A stretch of DNA of 42,948 bases from Deltaproteobacteria bacterium. Its GTDB lineage: Bacteria; Myxococcota_A; Polyangia; Fen-1088. The position numbers were made by a program, and so were the translations under genes. Location: positions 1 through 42,948 of the forward strand of contig JAFGPX010000101.1 in assembly GCA_016935975.1 (NCBI GenBank), read 5' to 3'. The notes beneath the pieces were generated by a model, which saw only the letters and a list, made by a program, of their open reading frames with translations, was not told the origin of the DNA and searched no databases. This document shows positions 17,922 through 25,619 of this stretch, one piece after another; the stretch's first letter is position 1, and the number at the start of each line of letters is the position of its first letter.

Positions 17922-17950
17922 TTGCACGGGGGCGAAAAGCTGTGTACTCC
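17922..17950 (+). promoter_or_regulatory. Promoter of the GldA-like ABC operon
   Basis: TTGCAC (17922-17927), 17-nt spacer, TACTCC (17945-17950); the ATG follows at 17963. It is a moderate match in the divergent intergenic region shared with the vWA lipoprotein gene. Confidence 0.4.
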
Positions 17951-17962
17951 TTTTCGCCTACC

Positions 17963-18910
17963 ATGATCGAAGCGCACCAGCTCTCCAAGTACTTCGGCGA
18001 GCGGACTGCCATCCGCAATCTCTCCTTCACCATCGCCACCGGCGAGGCGGTGGGCCTGCTCGGGCTCAACGGCGCGGGCAAGACCACCACCCTGCGCGTG
18101 CTCGCCTGCCTGCTCCTGCCGACCTCGGGCAGCGTGCGCATCGACGGGATCGAGGTCACGGAGGATCCCTACGCCATCCGGCGCCGCATCGGTTTTCTGC
18201 CCGATGTGCCGCCGCTCTACCCCGAAATGACCGTGGGTCGGTTCCTCGCCTTCGCCGCTCGGCTACGCCAGATCCCGGCGCGCGAGGTGCCCGCGCGCGT
18301 GGCCGAGGCGGAAGAGAAGACCGCGCTGCGCGAGACGCACGGGGAAGTCATCGGCGAGCTCTCGCACGGCTACCGCCAGCGCGTGGGCATCGCCCAGGCC
18401 ATCGTGCACAAACCCGCCTTGCTCATCCTCGACGAGCCGGCGGCCGGCCTCGACCCGGCCCAGATCGTGGAAATGCGCGGTTTGCTGCGCGGACTACGCG
18501 GCGAGCACACCGTTCTCATCTCCAGCCACTTCCTCACCGAGATCAGCCAGATCTGCGACCGGCTGCTCGTCATGCACGAAGGCGATCTCGTGGGTCAAGG
18601 CAGCGAGGCCGAACTGGCCGCGTCCATGGGACAGGGCGGCCGCACCATCGAAGCCGAGGTACGCGGCCAGCCCGCCGACATGGCCGCGCGGCTTTCCGGC
18701 TTGGCCGGGGTCACGCAGACGCAGAGCCAAGCTACGGCCGAGGCGACGACCGTTTTCGCCATCTCGGCCACCAGCGACGTGCGCGCCGAGGTCGCGCGTC
18801 TCCTGGTCGGCTCCGGCTGCGAGCTGCTGCGCCTGCACACACGCGCCTCGGCCAACCTGGAATCCATCTTCATGGCCATGACTGGCAAGCCCAGCGGAGG
18901 CCCGCAATGA
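17963..18910 (+). CDS. ABC transporter ATP-binding protein, GldA/CcmA type
   Basis: A 315-aa ATPase: Walker A GLNGAGKTTTL, Q-loop region FLPDVPPLYPEMTVG, signature LSHGYRQRVGIAQ and Walker B LLILDEPAAGLDP. The C-terminal 80 residues form the extra domain seen in ABC-2 exporter ATPases. The ATG overlaps nothing upstream; its stop overlaps the permease start as ATGA. With the next three genes it forms a complete operon of the gldA-gldF-gldG kind. The substrate is unknown. In Bacteroidetes such systems act in gliding motility, but homologues occur widely in non-gliders, so no motility role is claimed. Confidence 0.92.
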   Translation: MIEAHQLSKYFGERTAIRNLSFTIATGEAVGLLGLNGAGKTTTLRVLACLLLPTSGSVRIDGIEVTEDPYAIRRRIGFLPDVPPLYPEMTVGRFLAFAARLRQIPAREVPARVAEAEEKTALRETHGEVIGELSHGYRQRVGIAQAIVHKPALLILDEPAAGLDPAQIVEMRGLLRGLRGEHTVLISSHFLTEISQICDRLLVMHEGDLVGQGSEAELAASMGQGGRTIEAEVRGQPADMAARLSGLAGVTQTQSQATAEATTVFAISATSDVRAEVARLLVGSGCELLRLHTRASANLESIFMAMTGKPSGGPQ

Positions 18911-19635
18911 CCGCCGTCTGGCTCATCGCGCGGCGCGAGCTTTCCGCCTACCTGCGCACCATGAGCGGCTACGTCATCGCCGCGGCCGTGCTCTTCGTGG
19001 ACGGCATCCTTTTCAACGCCTTCGCCCTGGGCGGTCAGACCGATCGCCTGTCCACCGAGGTGCTGAGCCAGTTCTTCTACTTCTCCAGTGGCACCACGAT
19101 GATCGCGTCGGTCTTTCTCTCGATGCGCCTTCTGGCCGAGGAGCGCCAGACTGGAACCATGGCGCTCTTGGCGTCGTCGCCGCTGCGCGAGCGCGACATC
19201 GTGCTCGGCAAGTTCCTGTCCGCCCTGGCCTTCCTGTCCATGTTCACCGTGGCCTCGGTCTTCATGCCCCTGCTCATCATGGTCCACGGCAAGCTTTCCA
19301 TTGGCCACGTGGCCGCGGGGTACCTCGGTCTCCTGCTCCTGGGCAGCGCCGCCCTGGCCATCGGCACCTTGGGCTCGACGCTGGCGCGCTCGCAGGTGCT
19401 CGCCGCCATCCTCTCGGGCCTGATGGTGGTGGGCCTCATCATCATCTGGCTGCTGGGCGGCGTGACCGAGCGCCCGCTCAACGATGTCTTCTTCGCCCTC
19501 GCCCTCTGGGGTCGGCACTTCCCGCCGTTCCAGGCCGGCATCATCCATCTGCGCGACGTCATCTACTACCTGGCGGTGACGTACTTCGCGCTCTTCGTCG
19601 CCGTCCGGGTGCTGGAGGCGCGGCGATGGCGCTAG
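18907..19635 (+). CDS. ABC-2 type permease, GldF-like
   Basis: A 242-aa integral membrane protein with six predicted helices (YVIAAAVLFVDGILFNAFAL, FFYFSSGTTMIASVFLSM, FLSALAFLSMFTVASVFMPLLIMV, LGLLLLGSAALAIGTLGSTLA, VLAAILSGLMVVGLIIIWLLGG, VIYYLAVTYFALFVAVRVL). The cytoplasmic segment MRLLAEERQTGTMALLASSP between helices 2 and 3 is the typical coupling region of ABC-2 permeases. The start overlaps the ATPase stop by 4 nt and the stop overlaps the next gene by 10 nt. Confidence 0.9.
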   Translation: MTAVWLIARRELSAYLRTMSGYVIAAAVLFVDGILFNAFALGGQTDRLSTEVLSQFFYFSSGTTMIASVFLSMRLLAEERQTGTMALLASSPLRERDIVLGKFLSALAFLSMFTVASVFMPLLIMVHGKLSIGHVAAGYLGLLLLGSAALAIGTLGSTLARSQVLAAILSGLMVVGLIIIWLLGGVTERPLNDVFFALALWGRHFPPFQAGIIHLRDVIYYLAVTYFALFVAVRVLEARRWR

Positions 19636-21458
19636 CCCACACGAAGCTTCCCTCGATCGGCTATGCCGCAGGCCTGGCCGCGGTCTACCTCGGCGAGCGC
19701 GTCCTCGAACCCGGCCGAGCCAGCACCACGTCCACGTTGCTCGGACTAGTGATCGTCGCGGTCGCGCTCGGGCTCGCCATTCGCCAGGGTCGGGGACGGC
19801 CAGCCGGACGCGCCCTGCCCCTGCTCTACGGCCTCGGCCTGCTGGCCCTGGCCATGCATTTCTCTCGCGCCACCCTGCCTGTCCTGCTCGGCCAGCGCGC
19901 GCTCGCCGCCAGCCTGCCTCGGCTGGACAGCGTGCTCGCCGTCTTGTGGCCGGCCGTCCTGTTCGCGAGCGCCCTGCCGGTGCTGCTCGTCGAGTTCGCC
20001 CTGGCCAGCATGGCGCGCTCCCCGGTCGCCGACGCCCGCCGGGTGCGAGCCGCCATGTTGTCGGGGTTCGGCGTCGCTTTCGCTCTCGTCCTCTGCTTCG
20101 CCCTCGTCTTCGTGGCCACCGAGCTCGGCTGGAAGGCCGATCTCTCCTTCTTCCGCACCGCGAGCGCCAGTGCCGCGACCAAACAGCTCGTTGCCGCGCT
20201 CGACGCCCCGGTCGAGGCCACGCTGTTCTACCCGCCGGGCAACGAGGTCGCCGAAGAGCTGGCCGACTACTTCGCCGATCTCAGGCGCGCCTCGGCGCGC
20301 TTTTCGGTCGCGCGCGTGGATCAGGCGGTCGATCCGGCCAAGGCCAAGGCGCTCGGCGTGTCGAACAACGGCGTGGTCGTTATCGCGCGCGGCGAGACGC
20401 GCGAGCAGATGCAGATCCCGCTCCGACTGGAAAGCGCGCGACCCAAGCTGCGCGCGCTCGACCAGGACGTCTACAAGCGCATCGTCGCCGTATCGCGCGG
20501 CAAGCGGACGGTCTATCTCGTGCAGGGGCACGAAGAACGCAGCTTCACCGCCACTGCGAACGACAACCCGCAAGCCTCGCTCGCTCGGCTCAAGGATCTG
20601 TTGACGATGCAGAACCTGGAGGCCCGCGATCTCGGCATGGCTCAGGGGCTGGGCAACGAGGTGCCCGCCGACGCGGCCCTGGTGCTACTCATCGGCCCCG
20701 AGCGGCCCATGCTGGCCGAGGAGACCGCCGCGCTCGTGCGCTACTTCCGGTCCGGCGGCCGCCTGCTCGTAGCCGCGGATCCCGAGAATGCCGCGGCGGC
20801 GACGCCGCTTCTTGCCGAGCTCTCGCTCGAGATCTCGCCCACGCCCCTGGCCAATGACCGCATGTACTGGGCCCGCACCCACCAGAAAACCGATCGCACC
20901 GGCATCGCGGCCGCGAGCTACTCCAGCCATGCCGCGCTGGCCACCCTGGCCCAGTTCGGCGCCCGGCTGCCCGCGGTCCTGCTCGGCGCCGGCGCCCTCG
21001 CGAAGACCAAGCTCGCGCCCACCCCCGGGCCCAAGGTCGACTTCGTCATCAGGACCGAAGGCAGCACCTGGGACGACAAGAACGGGAATTTCGAGTTCGA
21101 CCCGGACGGTGAGGCGCGCAAAGCCTACACCGTCGCGGCGGCCGTCACCCTGCCCAAACCAGCCGACGACAAGTCCAACGAGCCGCGTGCCTTCGTGCTC
21201 GGCGATGCCGACGCCTTCTCCGACCTCGTCATCGCCAATCGCGCCAACGCCATCTTGGTGCTCGATGCCCTGCGCTGGTTGCTCGGCGAGCCCGAGGTCG
21301 CGGGCCCGCCGGCCAGCGAGACGGACGTGCCCGTGCGCCACACGCGCAAGCAGAACGTCTTCTGGTTCTACTCGTCCGTGTTCGCGGCGCCCGGTCTGGT
21401 CCTGCTCGCCGGCTGGGCCGTCACGCGCCGGCGGCGCAGGCGGGAGGTGAAGCCATGA
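19626..21458 (+). CDS. GldG-like membrane component of the ABC transporter
   Basis: A 610-aa protein. About four to five hydrophobic helices occupy residues 1-165, a large extracytoplasmic domain covers about 170-560, and a final transmembrane helix (FAAPGLVLLAGWAVT) with a basic cytoplasmic end (RRRRRREVKP) closes the protein. The soluble part follows the GldG/ABC-transporter auxiliary pattern: RTASASAATKQLVAALDAPVEATLFY, NNGVVVIARG, KRTVYLVQGHEERSF, EETAALVRYFRSGGRLLVAADPE. The 10-nt overlap with the permease and the ATGA overlap with the DUF4340 gene indicate translational coupling. Confidence 0.85.
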   Translation: MALAHTKLPSIGYAAGLAAVYLGERVLEPGRASTTSTLLGLVIVAVALGLAIRQGRGRPAGRALPLLYGLGLLALAMHFSRATLPVLLGQRALAASLPRLDSVLAVLWPAVLFASALPVLLVEFALASMARSPVADARRVRAAMLSGFGVAFALVLCFALVFVATELGWKADLSFFRTASASAATKQLVAALDAPVEATLFYPPGNEVAEELADYFADLRRASARFSVARVDQAVDPAKAKALGVSNNGVVVIARGETREQMQIPLRLESARPKLRALDQDVYKRIVAVSRGKRTVYLVQGHEERSFTATANDNPQASLARLKDLLTMQNLEARDLGMAQGLGNEVPADAALVLLIGPERPMLAEETAALVRYFRSGGRLLVAADPENAAAATPLLAELSLEISPTPLANDRMYWARTHQKTDRTGIAAASYSSHAALATLAQFGARLPAVLLGAGALAKTKLAPTPGPKVDFVIRTEGSTWDDKNGNFEFDPDGEARKAYTVAAAVTLPKPADDKSNEPRAFVLGDADAFSDLVIANRANAILVLDALRWLLGEPEVAGPPASETDVPVRHTRKQNVFWFYSSVFAAPGLVLLAGWAVTRRRRRREVKP

Positions 21459-22522
21459 CCCTTCGCCAAGTGCTGGTGCAGGCCGGTCTGGCGGCGGCCG
21501 CGCTGGTGGCCGCCTACTTCGTCTGGCAACGCGGTCCCGAGCTGGGGCCGGACGAAGCCATCGCCCTCGACATCGCCAAGAACGATCTCGTCGGGTTGCG
21601 CTTCGCGGACGAGGAGAAGCGCACCTGGGTCGAGATCGGCCGCTCGTCCGACGAATCCGGCCCCTTCGTCACCGTGCGACTCGGACCGCAGAAAAAGCCA
21701 ACGCCCCCGAAGCCCCCCAAGAAGGCGGAAGACAAGGACCAGGACAAGGACAAGGCCAAAGAGCAGGCCAAGGACAAGCCGGACGACAGAACGCCACCGC
21801 GCCTGGTGCGGGGCAACGACAGTGCGGAGAAGCTCCTCGCGAGCTTCGCCCCCTTGCGTGCCAACCGCAGCCTAGGCGTCCTCGACGCGGCCAAGCTCAA
21901 GGAGCTGGGTCTCGATGCCGCGAACAAGCGCATCACCCTGACCCTGCGCAACGGCAAGCGGACCTTCGCCATCGTGGCCGCGCCCCCCGGCGGGACGCTG
22001 CCCTACCTGCGCGACGAGGCGAACGGCCAGGTCTACGTCGTCGCGCGCTCCTTCCTCTCGGACCTCCAGGCCGCAGCCTCGCTACTGGTCGAGCGCAAGC
22101 CGCACGCCTTCCGTCTCGAGGAAGCCGACCGCCTGCGCATCACGTTCGGCGATGTCCGCCGCGAGTTCGTCGTCTCGCGCGGCGAGGACCAAGTCCGCCT
22201 GGCCCCGACCAGCGCCCCCGACAAGCCCGAAACGGCGATCAAGACCTGGCACGACAAGGCATTCCATCTGTGGCCCGTCGAAATCCTTGGACGAGGCGAG
22301 GTTCCCGTCGAGGGGGCGCCCCAGGTCGCCCTGCGCATCGACTACAGTCTGCGCGGACGGCGCCTGGGCTTCGTCGAGATTGCGCAGGGCGCGGCCATCC
22401 GCAGCAGCGCCGAAAGCGACAAGCCGCCCTTGTACGCGCGCAGCGAGCGCACCCTGGGCTGGGTCAAGCTGGGCAGCGACGCGCAGAACCTACTCGCCGA
22501 CGCGCCGTCGCTGCTACGCTAG
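21455..22522 (+). CDS. DUF4340 protein of the GldFG-type operon
   Basis: A 355-aa protein with one N-terminal membrane anchor (VLVQAGLAAAALVAAYFVW) and a periplasmic body. The segment LDIAKNDLVGLRFADEEKRTWVEI and later repeated beta-rich stretches match DUF4340, a family that often follows gldG-like genes. Residues about 80-125 form a very charged Lys/Asp/Pro linker (KKAEDKDQDKDKAKEQAKDK), probably disordered. It is the last gene of the operon and ends 15 nt from the convergent DUF2304 gene. Confidence 0.82.
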   Translation: MTLRQVLVQAGLAAAALVAAYFVWQRGPELGPDEAIALDIAKNDLVGLRFADEEKRTWVEIGRSSDESGPFVTVRLGPQKKPTPPKPPKKAEDKDQDKDKAKEQAKDKPDDRTPPRLVRGNDSAEKLLASFAPLRANRSLGVLDAAKLKELGLDAANKRITLTLRNGKRTFAIVAAPPGGTLPYLRDEANGQVYVVARSFLSDLQAAASLLVERKPHAFRLEEADRLRITFGDVRREFVVSRGEDQVRLAPTSAPDKPETAIKTWHDKAFHLWPVEILGRGEVPVEGAPQVALRIDYSLRGRRLGFVEIAQGAAIRSSAESDKPPLYARSERTLGWVKLGSDAQNLLADAPSLLR

Positions 22523-22537
22523 GGGCTAGCCAGCCCG

Positions 22538-22909
22538 CTATTTCGCCGGCGGCGGTTCCGGTTGCTTGGCCGCGTCCAAGTCCTCTTCCATCTCGCGCAG
22601 GGCGTTGGCGCGCACGACCTTGGTGAGTTGCCGATCCAGGTCCTCGATCTTCCCGAAGCAGCGGAAGAGCAAATAGAAGATCATCAGCAAGGCCAGGTAC
22701 ATCGCGGTATCCACGCCGCGGCCGACCCCGAGCCAGTTGGCCAGCAGGTCGGTCGTTTCCGGGCGCAGGCCCACGACCACGACGCAGATCCAGAAGAGCA
22801 GCCACATCTCGACGTGCAGCATGCGCATGAGGCCGCGGCGGTAGCGGATGAGCACCCGCGACATGGCGAAAGCCGCAAAACAGATGAGTACGATTTGTAT
22901 CGCGTGCAT
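22538..22909 (-). CDS. DUF2304 membrane protein
   Basis: A 123-aa membrane protein with three helices (IQIVLICFAAFAMSRVLI, VEMWLLFWICVVVVGL, AMYLALLMIFYLLFRCF) followed by a charged helical tail (IEDLDRQLTKVVRANALREMEEDLD). This matches DUF2304, commonly encoded directly after a polyprenyl-phosphate GT2 glycosyltransferase as here; the ATG is 2 nt after that gene's stop. A role as partner or flippase-like subunit for the glycosyltransferase is inference. Confidence 0.85.
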   Translation of the reverse strand: MHAIQIVLICFAAFAMSRVLIRYRRGLMRMLHVEMWLLFWICVVVVGLRPETTDLLANWLGVGRGVDTAMYLALLMIFYLLFRCFGKIEDLDRQLTKVVRANALREMEEDLDAAKQPEPPPAK

Positions 22910-22911
22910 GG

Positions 22912-23592
22912 CTATCCGAAGAAACGCCTCCAGACGAGACGGATCGCGACCTTGACGCCCACGAAGAAGTTTTGGCCCTTGGACATGGAGTAGTCGGTGT
23001 AGATGGCCTTGATGGGCACCTCCGTGAACCGCCAGTGCTTGTCTTTCTTCTCCTTGATGAACTCGGACAGCGACTCCATGCCGTTCGTGCGCAACTCGAT
23101 GGTGCTGGCCGCCTTGCGCGACAGGCCGCGCAGGCCGCACTGGCTGTCGGTCACCCACACGCCGAAGAGCAGGAAGGTGAGCACGTTGCCGACGGTGTTG
23201 AACAGCACGCGATGCGCGGGCATGTGGCCCGAGTCCTCGCCTTTCTTCATGCGCGAGCCGATCACGAAATCGACGTCGCCCTGCGCGAGCCGCGCGAAGA
23301 TCTTGGCGGCGTCCTCGGCGCGATGCTGGCCGTCGGCGTCCATGGTCACCACCGCGTCGGCGCCCAGGCGAACGGCGGCCTCGATGCCCGTGCCCAGCGC
23401 CGCGCCCACGCCGCGATTGACCGCGTGGCGAATCACCAAGGCGCCGGCTTGCTTGGCCAGCGCGGCCGTCCGATCGCGCGAGCCATCGTCGACGACCAGC
23501 ACCCGATCCGCAATCTTCACCGCCCCGCTCACCACCTCGGCAATCGTGAGCTCCTCGTTGTAGGCCGGAATGACGACTATCTTCGGACCCAT
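22912..23592 (-). CDS. GT2 glycosyltransferase, dolichol-phosphate-mannose-synthase-like
   Basis: A 226-aa family-2 glycosyltransferase: VVIPAYNEELTIAEVV, VDDGSRDRT, NRGVGAALGTG, the metal-binding TMDADGQH (DxD), the acceptor-side DFVIGSRM and QCGLRGLSR. It probably transfers a sugar from a nucleotide donor to a polyprenyl-phosphate lipid at the inner membrane. It has no C-terminal membrane helices of its own, which fits pairing with the adjacent DUF2304 membrane protein. ATG 23592 starts directly with the catalytic domain; the frame continues upstream but only as antisense of the divergent mqnB-like gene. Confidence 0.88.
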   Translation of the reverse strand: MGPKIVVIPAYNEELTIAEVVSGAVKIADRVLVVDDGSRDRTAALAKQAGALVIRHAVNRGVGAALGTGIEAAVRLGADAVVTMDADGQHRAEDAAKIFARLAQGDVDFVIGSRMKKGEDSGHMPAHRVLFNTVGNVLTFLLFGVWVTDSQCGLRGLSRKAASTIELRTNGMESLSEFIKEKKDKHWRFTEVPIKAIYTDYSMSKGQNFFVGVKVAIRLVWRRFFG

Positions 23593-23617
23593 GGCTCGGA
23601 AGGATGTGAAGGTGGGC

Positions 23618-23623
23618 ACTATA
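23618..23623 (-). promoter_or_regulatory. -10 element of the GT2-DUF2304 operon
   Basis: TATAGT (5/6), about 25 nt before the ATG, so this transcript would have a leader of about 20 nt. TTGCCT lies about 15-16 nt further upstream as a possible -35. The start site region has no clear Shine-Dalgarno sequence. Confidence 0.4.
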
Positions 23624-23658
23624 CCAGCCCCCCCGGAAAGGCAATACTTGCCGGTGTC

Positions 23659-24387
23659 GTGAAACCGTCCCGTCCCGCACGCCCCGGTCGGGCCCCGCGC
23701 TGGCTCGTCGTTTCTGCCTGGCCCCCCGAGCTCGACCGACTGAAAGCCGGCCGGCGTGCGCTGCCTTTGTGCGTGCGAGCCCGCATCGACCTGGCCTCGG
23801 TGGGCGTGGGACTCGTCGAGGCCGGCATCGGCGCCTGCCATCTGCTTGCGCGTCATCGACCCGATGCCATGCTGCTGGTTGGCACCGCCGGCGTCTACCC
23901 TGGCCAGTCGCGAAGGCTGCCTCTGGGCGCCGTGGCGGTCGTCGAGCGGATGCTGCTGCTGCCCGATCTCGCGCCCGGGACGGCGACCTTCTCGCCGCCG
24001 GCGATGTCCGTGCGCCAACGCGCGTCCGCGAAGATCACCCGGGCCCTGCTCCGCGCTACACGGCTGCCCGTGGTCGACGCGGCTTGCCCACTGGCCATCA
24101 CGACAGGTCGCCAGGCCGCGATTCTGGCCGGCAACCGAGCGAGGTGCGCTCTGGAGAACCTGGAAGCCTTCGCCGTGGCCTCGGCCGCAAGGGCCGCGGG
24201 GGTTCCCTTCGCCGCCGTCCTGGGCGTGGCCAACCACGTCGGGCCCGCCGGGCATCGCGAGTGGAAGCGACACGGCCGCGAAGCCGCGGCTGCTGCCTGC
24301 GACGCCGTCTTGGCATTCCTCGTCGATCGAATGGACGCAAAACCACAGAGGGCGCGGAGGAAACGGAGAGCGCCGAGAAGGGAATAG
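23659..24387 (+). CDS. mqnB: Probable futalosine hydrolase (nucleoside phosphorylase superfamily)
   Basis: A 242-aa protein of the MTA/SAH-nucleosidase fold: VGVGLVEAGIGACHLL and AMLLVGTAGVYPG near the N-terminus, LGAVAVVERMLLLP, then ALENLEAFAVASAARAAGVPFAAVLGVANHVGP with the acidic/hydrophobic core of nucleosidases. MqnB splits futalosine to dehypoxanthine futalosine plus hypoxanthine in menaquinone synthesis. The mqnB choice rests on the convergent mqnD 80 nt away; another nucleosidase is possible. The GTG start lies 8 nt after TACTTG (23645-23650), another near-leaderless layout. The last 15 or so residues (KPQRARRKRRAPRRE) are read from a hairpin element, so the native C-terminus was probably replaced. 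Confidence 0.65.
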   Translation: MKPSRPARPGRAPRWLVVSAWPPELDRLKAGRRALPLCVRARIDLASVGVGLVEAGIGACHLLARHRPDAMLLVGTAGVYPGQSRRLPLGAVAVVERMLLLPDLAPGTATFSPPAMSVRQRASAKITRALLRATRLPVVDAACPLAITTGRQAAILAGNRARCALENLEAFAVASAARAAGVPFAAVLGVANHVGPAGHREWKRHGREAAAAACDAVLAFLVDRMDAKPQRARRKRRAPRRE

Positions 24388-24457
24388 CCCGGATCCGGAG
24401 CCGGGAAACCACCTCCTCCAGTCTCTGTGTTCTCTCCGTCCCGTGTGCTCCGTGGTT
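24341..24457. repeat. Inverted-repeat element, CACAGAGGA family, copy 2
   Basis: A 117-bp hairpin element. AACCACAGAG at the left end pairs with CTCCGTGGTT at the right (one mismatch); inner parts (GGAGGAAACGGAG, TGTGTTCTCTCCG) also pair. It resembles copy 1 at 14745 in its arms and in the 9-nt-spaced GGAG/ACAG motifs. It sits between the convergent mqnB and mqnD genes and overlaps the 3' end of mqnB by 47 nt. Confidence 0.8.
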
Positions 24458-24466
24458 CAATGCATT

Positions 24467-25315
24467 CTACGGCGCCCACTCGACGGTGCAGCCGGCGGGC
24501 AGCAAACCGGCCGCCGCGGCACGCGCGAACAGGACGTCGATGGCTCGCCGGACGTCGGGCGCCACGGCGCGCGTATCGTCGTTGGCGTACATGCCGAGGT
24601 AGCGATCCAGGAGCGCGGCTTCGAAAAGCGCCGCGTCGCCTCGCCGCTCCCCCGCGATGGCGCGGATCACCTGCGCCCGATGAGCGAAAGCGTAGGCGAG
24701 CGACTCGCGCAGGATCTCCGAGATCGCGGCGATGGCCTGGGCGCCGAGGGCGCGGCGGATGACGTTTGCCCCGAGTGGCAGGGGCAGGCCGGTTTCGGCC
24801 GACCACCATTGCCCCAACTCGGCGACCGCTAGGTAGCCGCGTCGCTCGAAAAGCAAGCGCCCCTCGTGGATCAACAAGGCCGCGTCGACTTGGCCGCGCT
24901 CCAAGGCGTCGAACACGGCCGCAAACGGCGCGACGGGCACGACCACGGGGACCACCTCCGGCTGCATCAGGCGCAACACCAGGAACGCCGTGGTGGACAG
25001 ACCGGGCACCGCGACCCGACGGCCGGACAACTCGTCCAGCCGCATCGGCCGCCGGCTCACCAACACCGGCCCGAAGCCGCGCCCCACGGACATGCCATGG
25101 GGCAGAAGCAGGTACTTGTCGGCGAGCGAAGGATAGGCCCCGGCCGAGACGGCCACGACGTCCGCTCCCTCCGCCGCGGCCAGCGCGTTGAGCCACGCCG
25201 TGTCCCCGCGCTGGTGGACGAAAGCGAACCCTCGCCCATCCACCGCGTCCGCGGCCAGGCCATGAAACATGAAGGCATCGTCGGCGTCGACCGAGTAGGC
25301 GAGCGTGATCCGCAC
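24467..25315 (-). CDS. mqnD: 1,4-dihydroxy-6-naphthoate synthase
   Basis: A 282-aa periplasmic-binding-protein-fold enzyme of the futalosine menaquinone pathway, converting cyclic dehypoxanthine futalosine to 1,4-dihydroxy-6-naphthoate. It follows the MqnD pattern: ITLAYSVDADDAFMFHGLAA, VSAGAYPSL, LLPHGMSVGRGFGPVLV, VDAALLIHEGRLLFERRG with the catalytic-type histidine, and LGQWWSAETGLPLPLGANVIRR. Length is near the usual 270-280 aa. There is no signal peptide, as expected for a cytosolic enzyme. The GTG start lies 6 nt after TAGAGT. MqnA, MqnC and MqnE are not in the window. Confidence 0.9.
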   Translation of the reverse strand: MRITLAYSVDADDAFMFHGLAADAVDGRGFAFVHQRGDTAWLNALAAAEGADVVAVSAGAYPSLADKYLLLPHGMSVGRGFGPVLVSRRPMRLDELSGRRVAVPGLSTTAFLVLRLMQPEVVPVVVPVAPFAAVFDALERGQVDAALLIHEGRLLFERRGYLAVAELGQWWSAETGLPLPLGANVIRRALGAQAIAAISEILRESLAYAFAHRAQVIRAIAGERRGDAALFEAALLDRYLGMYANDDTRAVAPDVRRAIDVLFARAAAAGLLPAGCTVEWAP

Positions 25316-25321
25316 GAGGCG

Positions 25322-25327
25322 ACTCTA
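25322..25327 (-). promoter_or_regulatory. -10 element of mqnD
   Basis: TAGAGT ends 6 nt before the GTG start. It is the same hexamer as at the small outer-membrane protein gene. A matching -35 is not seen. The 304 nt between mqnD and the next gene hold no other recognisable feature apart from a repeated CCACGTCCC. Confidence 0.4.
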
Positions 25328-25619
25328 CCTTCTTGGTGCGTGGGACGGACGATTTTCGCGCGCGATGACGTCCGCCTGCATGGCGGCGGCCACGCCATCC
25401 TTGAGCGGGCGCGGGCCATCGTGCTACGGATCCCTGGTCCACGTCCCGTACGGCAGGTGCCACGTCCCCGCGGCCTTGCCGCAGGTCGCCCCTCTCACGG
25501 CCGCCATGCTCGCTCTTCCGATGGCCAAGACCTGGTTCGCCTCGCCTGCTACGCTGTGGTTGCGCTCCCGTCTTCGCGCGGCGCGCTCCGCGTGATACGA
25601 AGACGAGAACCCTTCCACG

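Noticed and set aside
15188-17977. A 929-codon minus-strand open frame opposite the ABC-F gene and vWA lipoprotein gene
   Set aside because: It reads antisense through ABC-F and out of frame through the vWA gene; long stop-free frames are expected at this GC content.
22972-23658. Extension of the mqnB-like gene upstream to 471 aa
   Set aside because: The added part is antisense of the GT2 gene; the nucleosidase fold begins after GTG 23659, which has its own -10 element.
25316-25619. A hidden small gene in the gap between mqnD and the carboxypeptidase
   Set aside because: Short open frames exist on both strands but none has a ribosome site, signal peptide or recognisable family.
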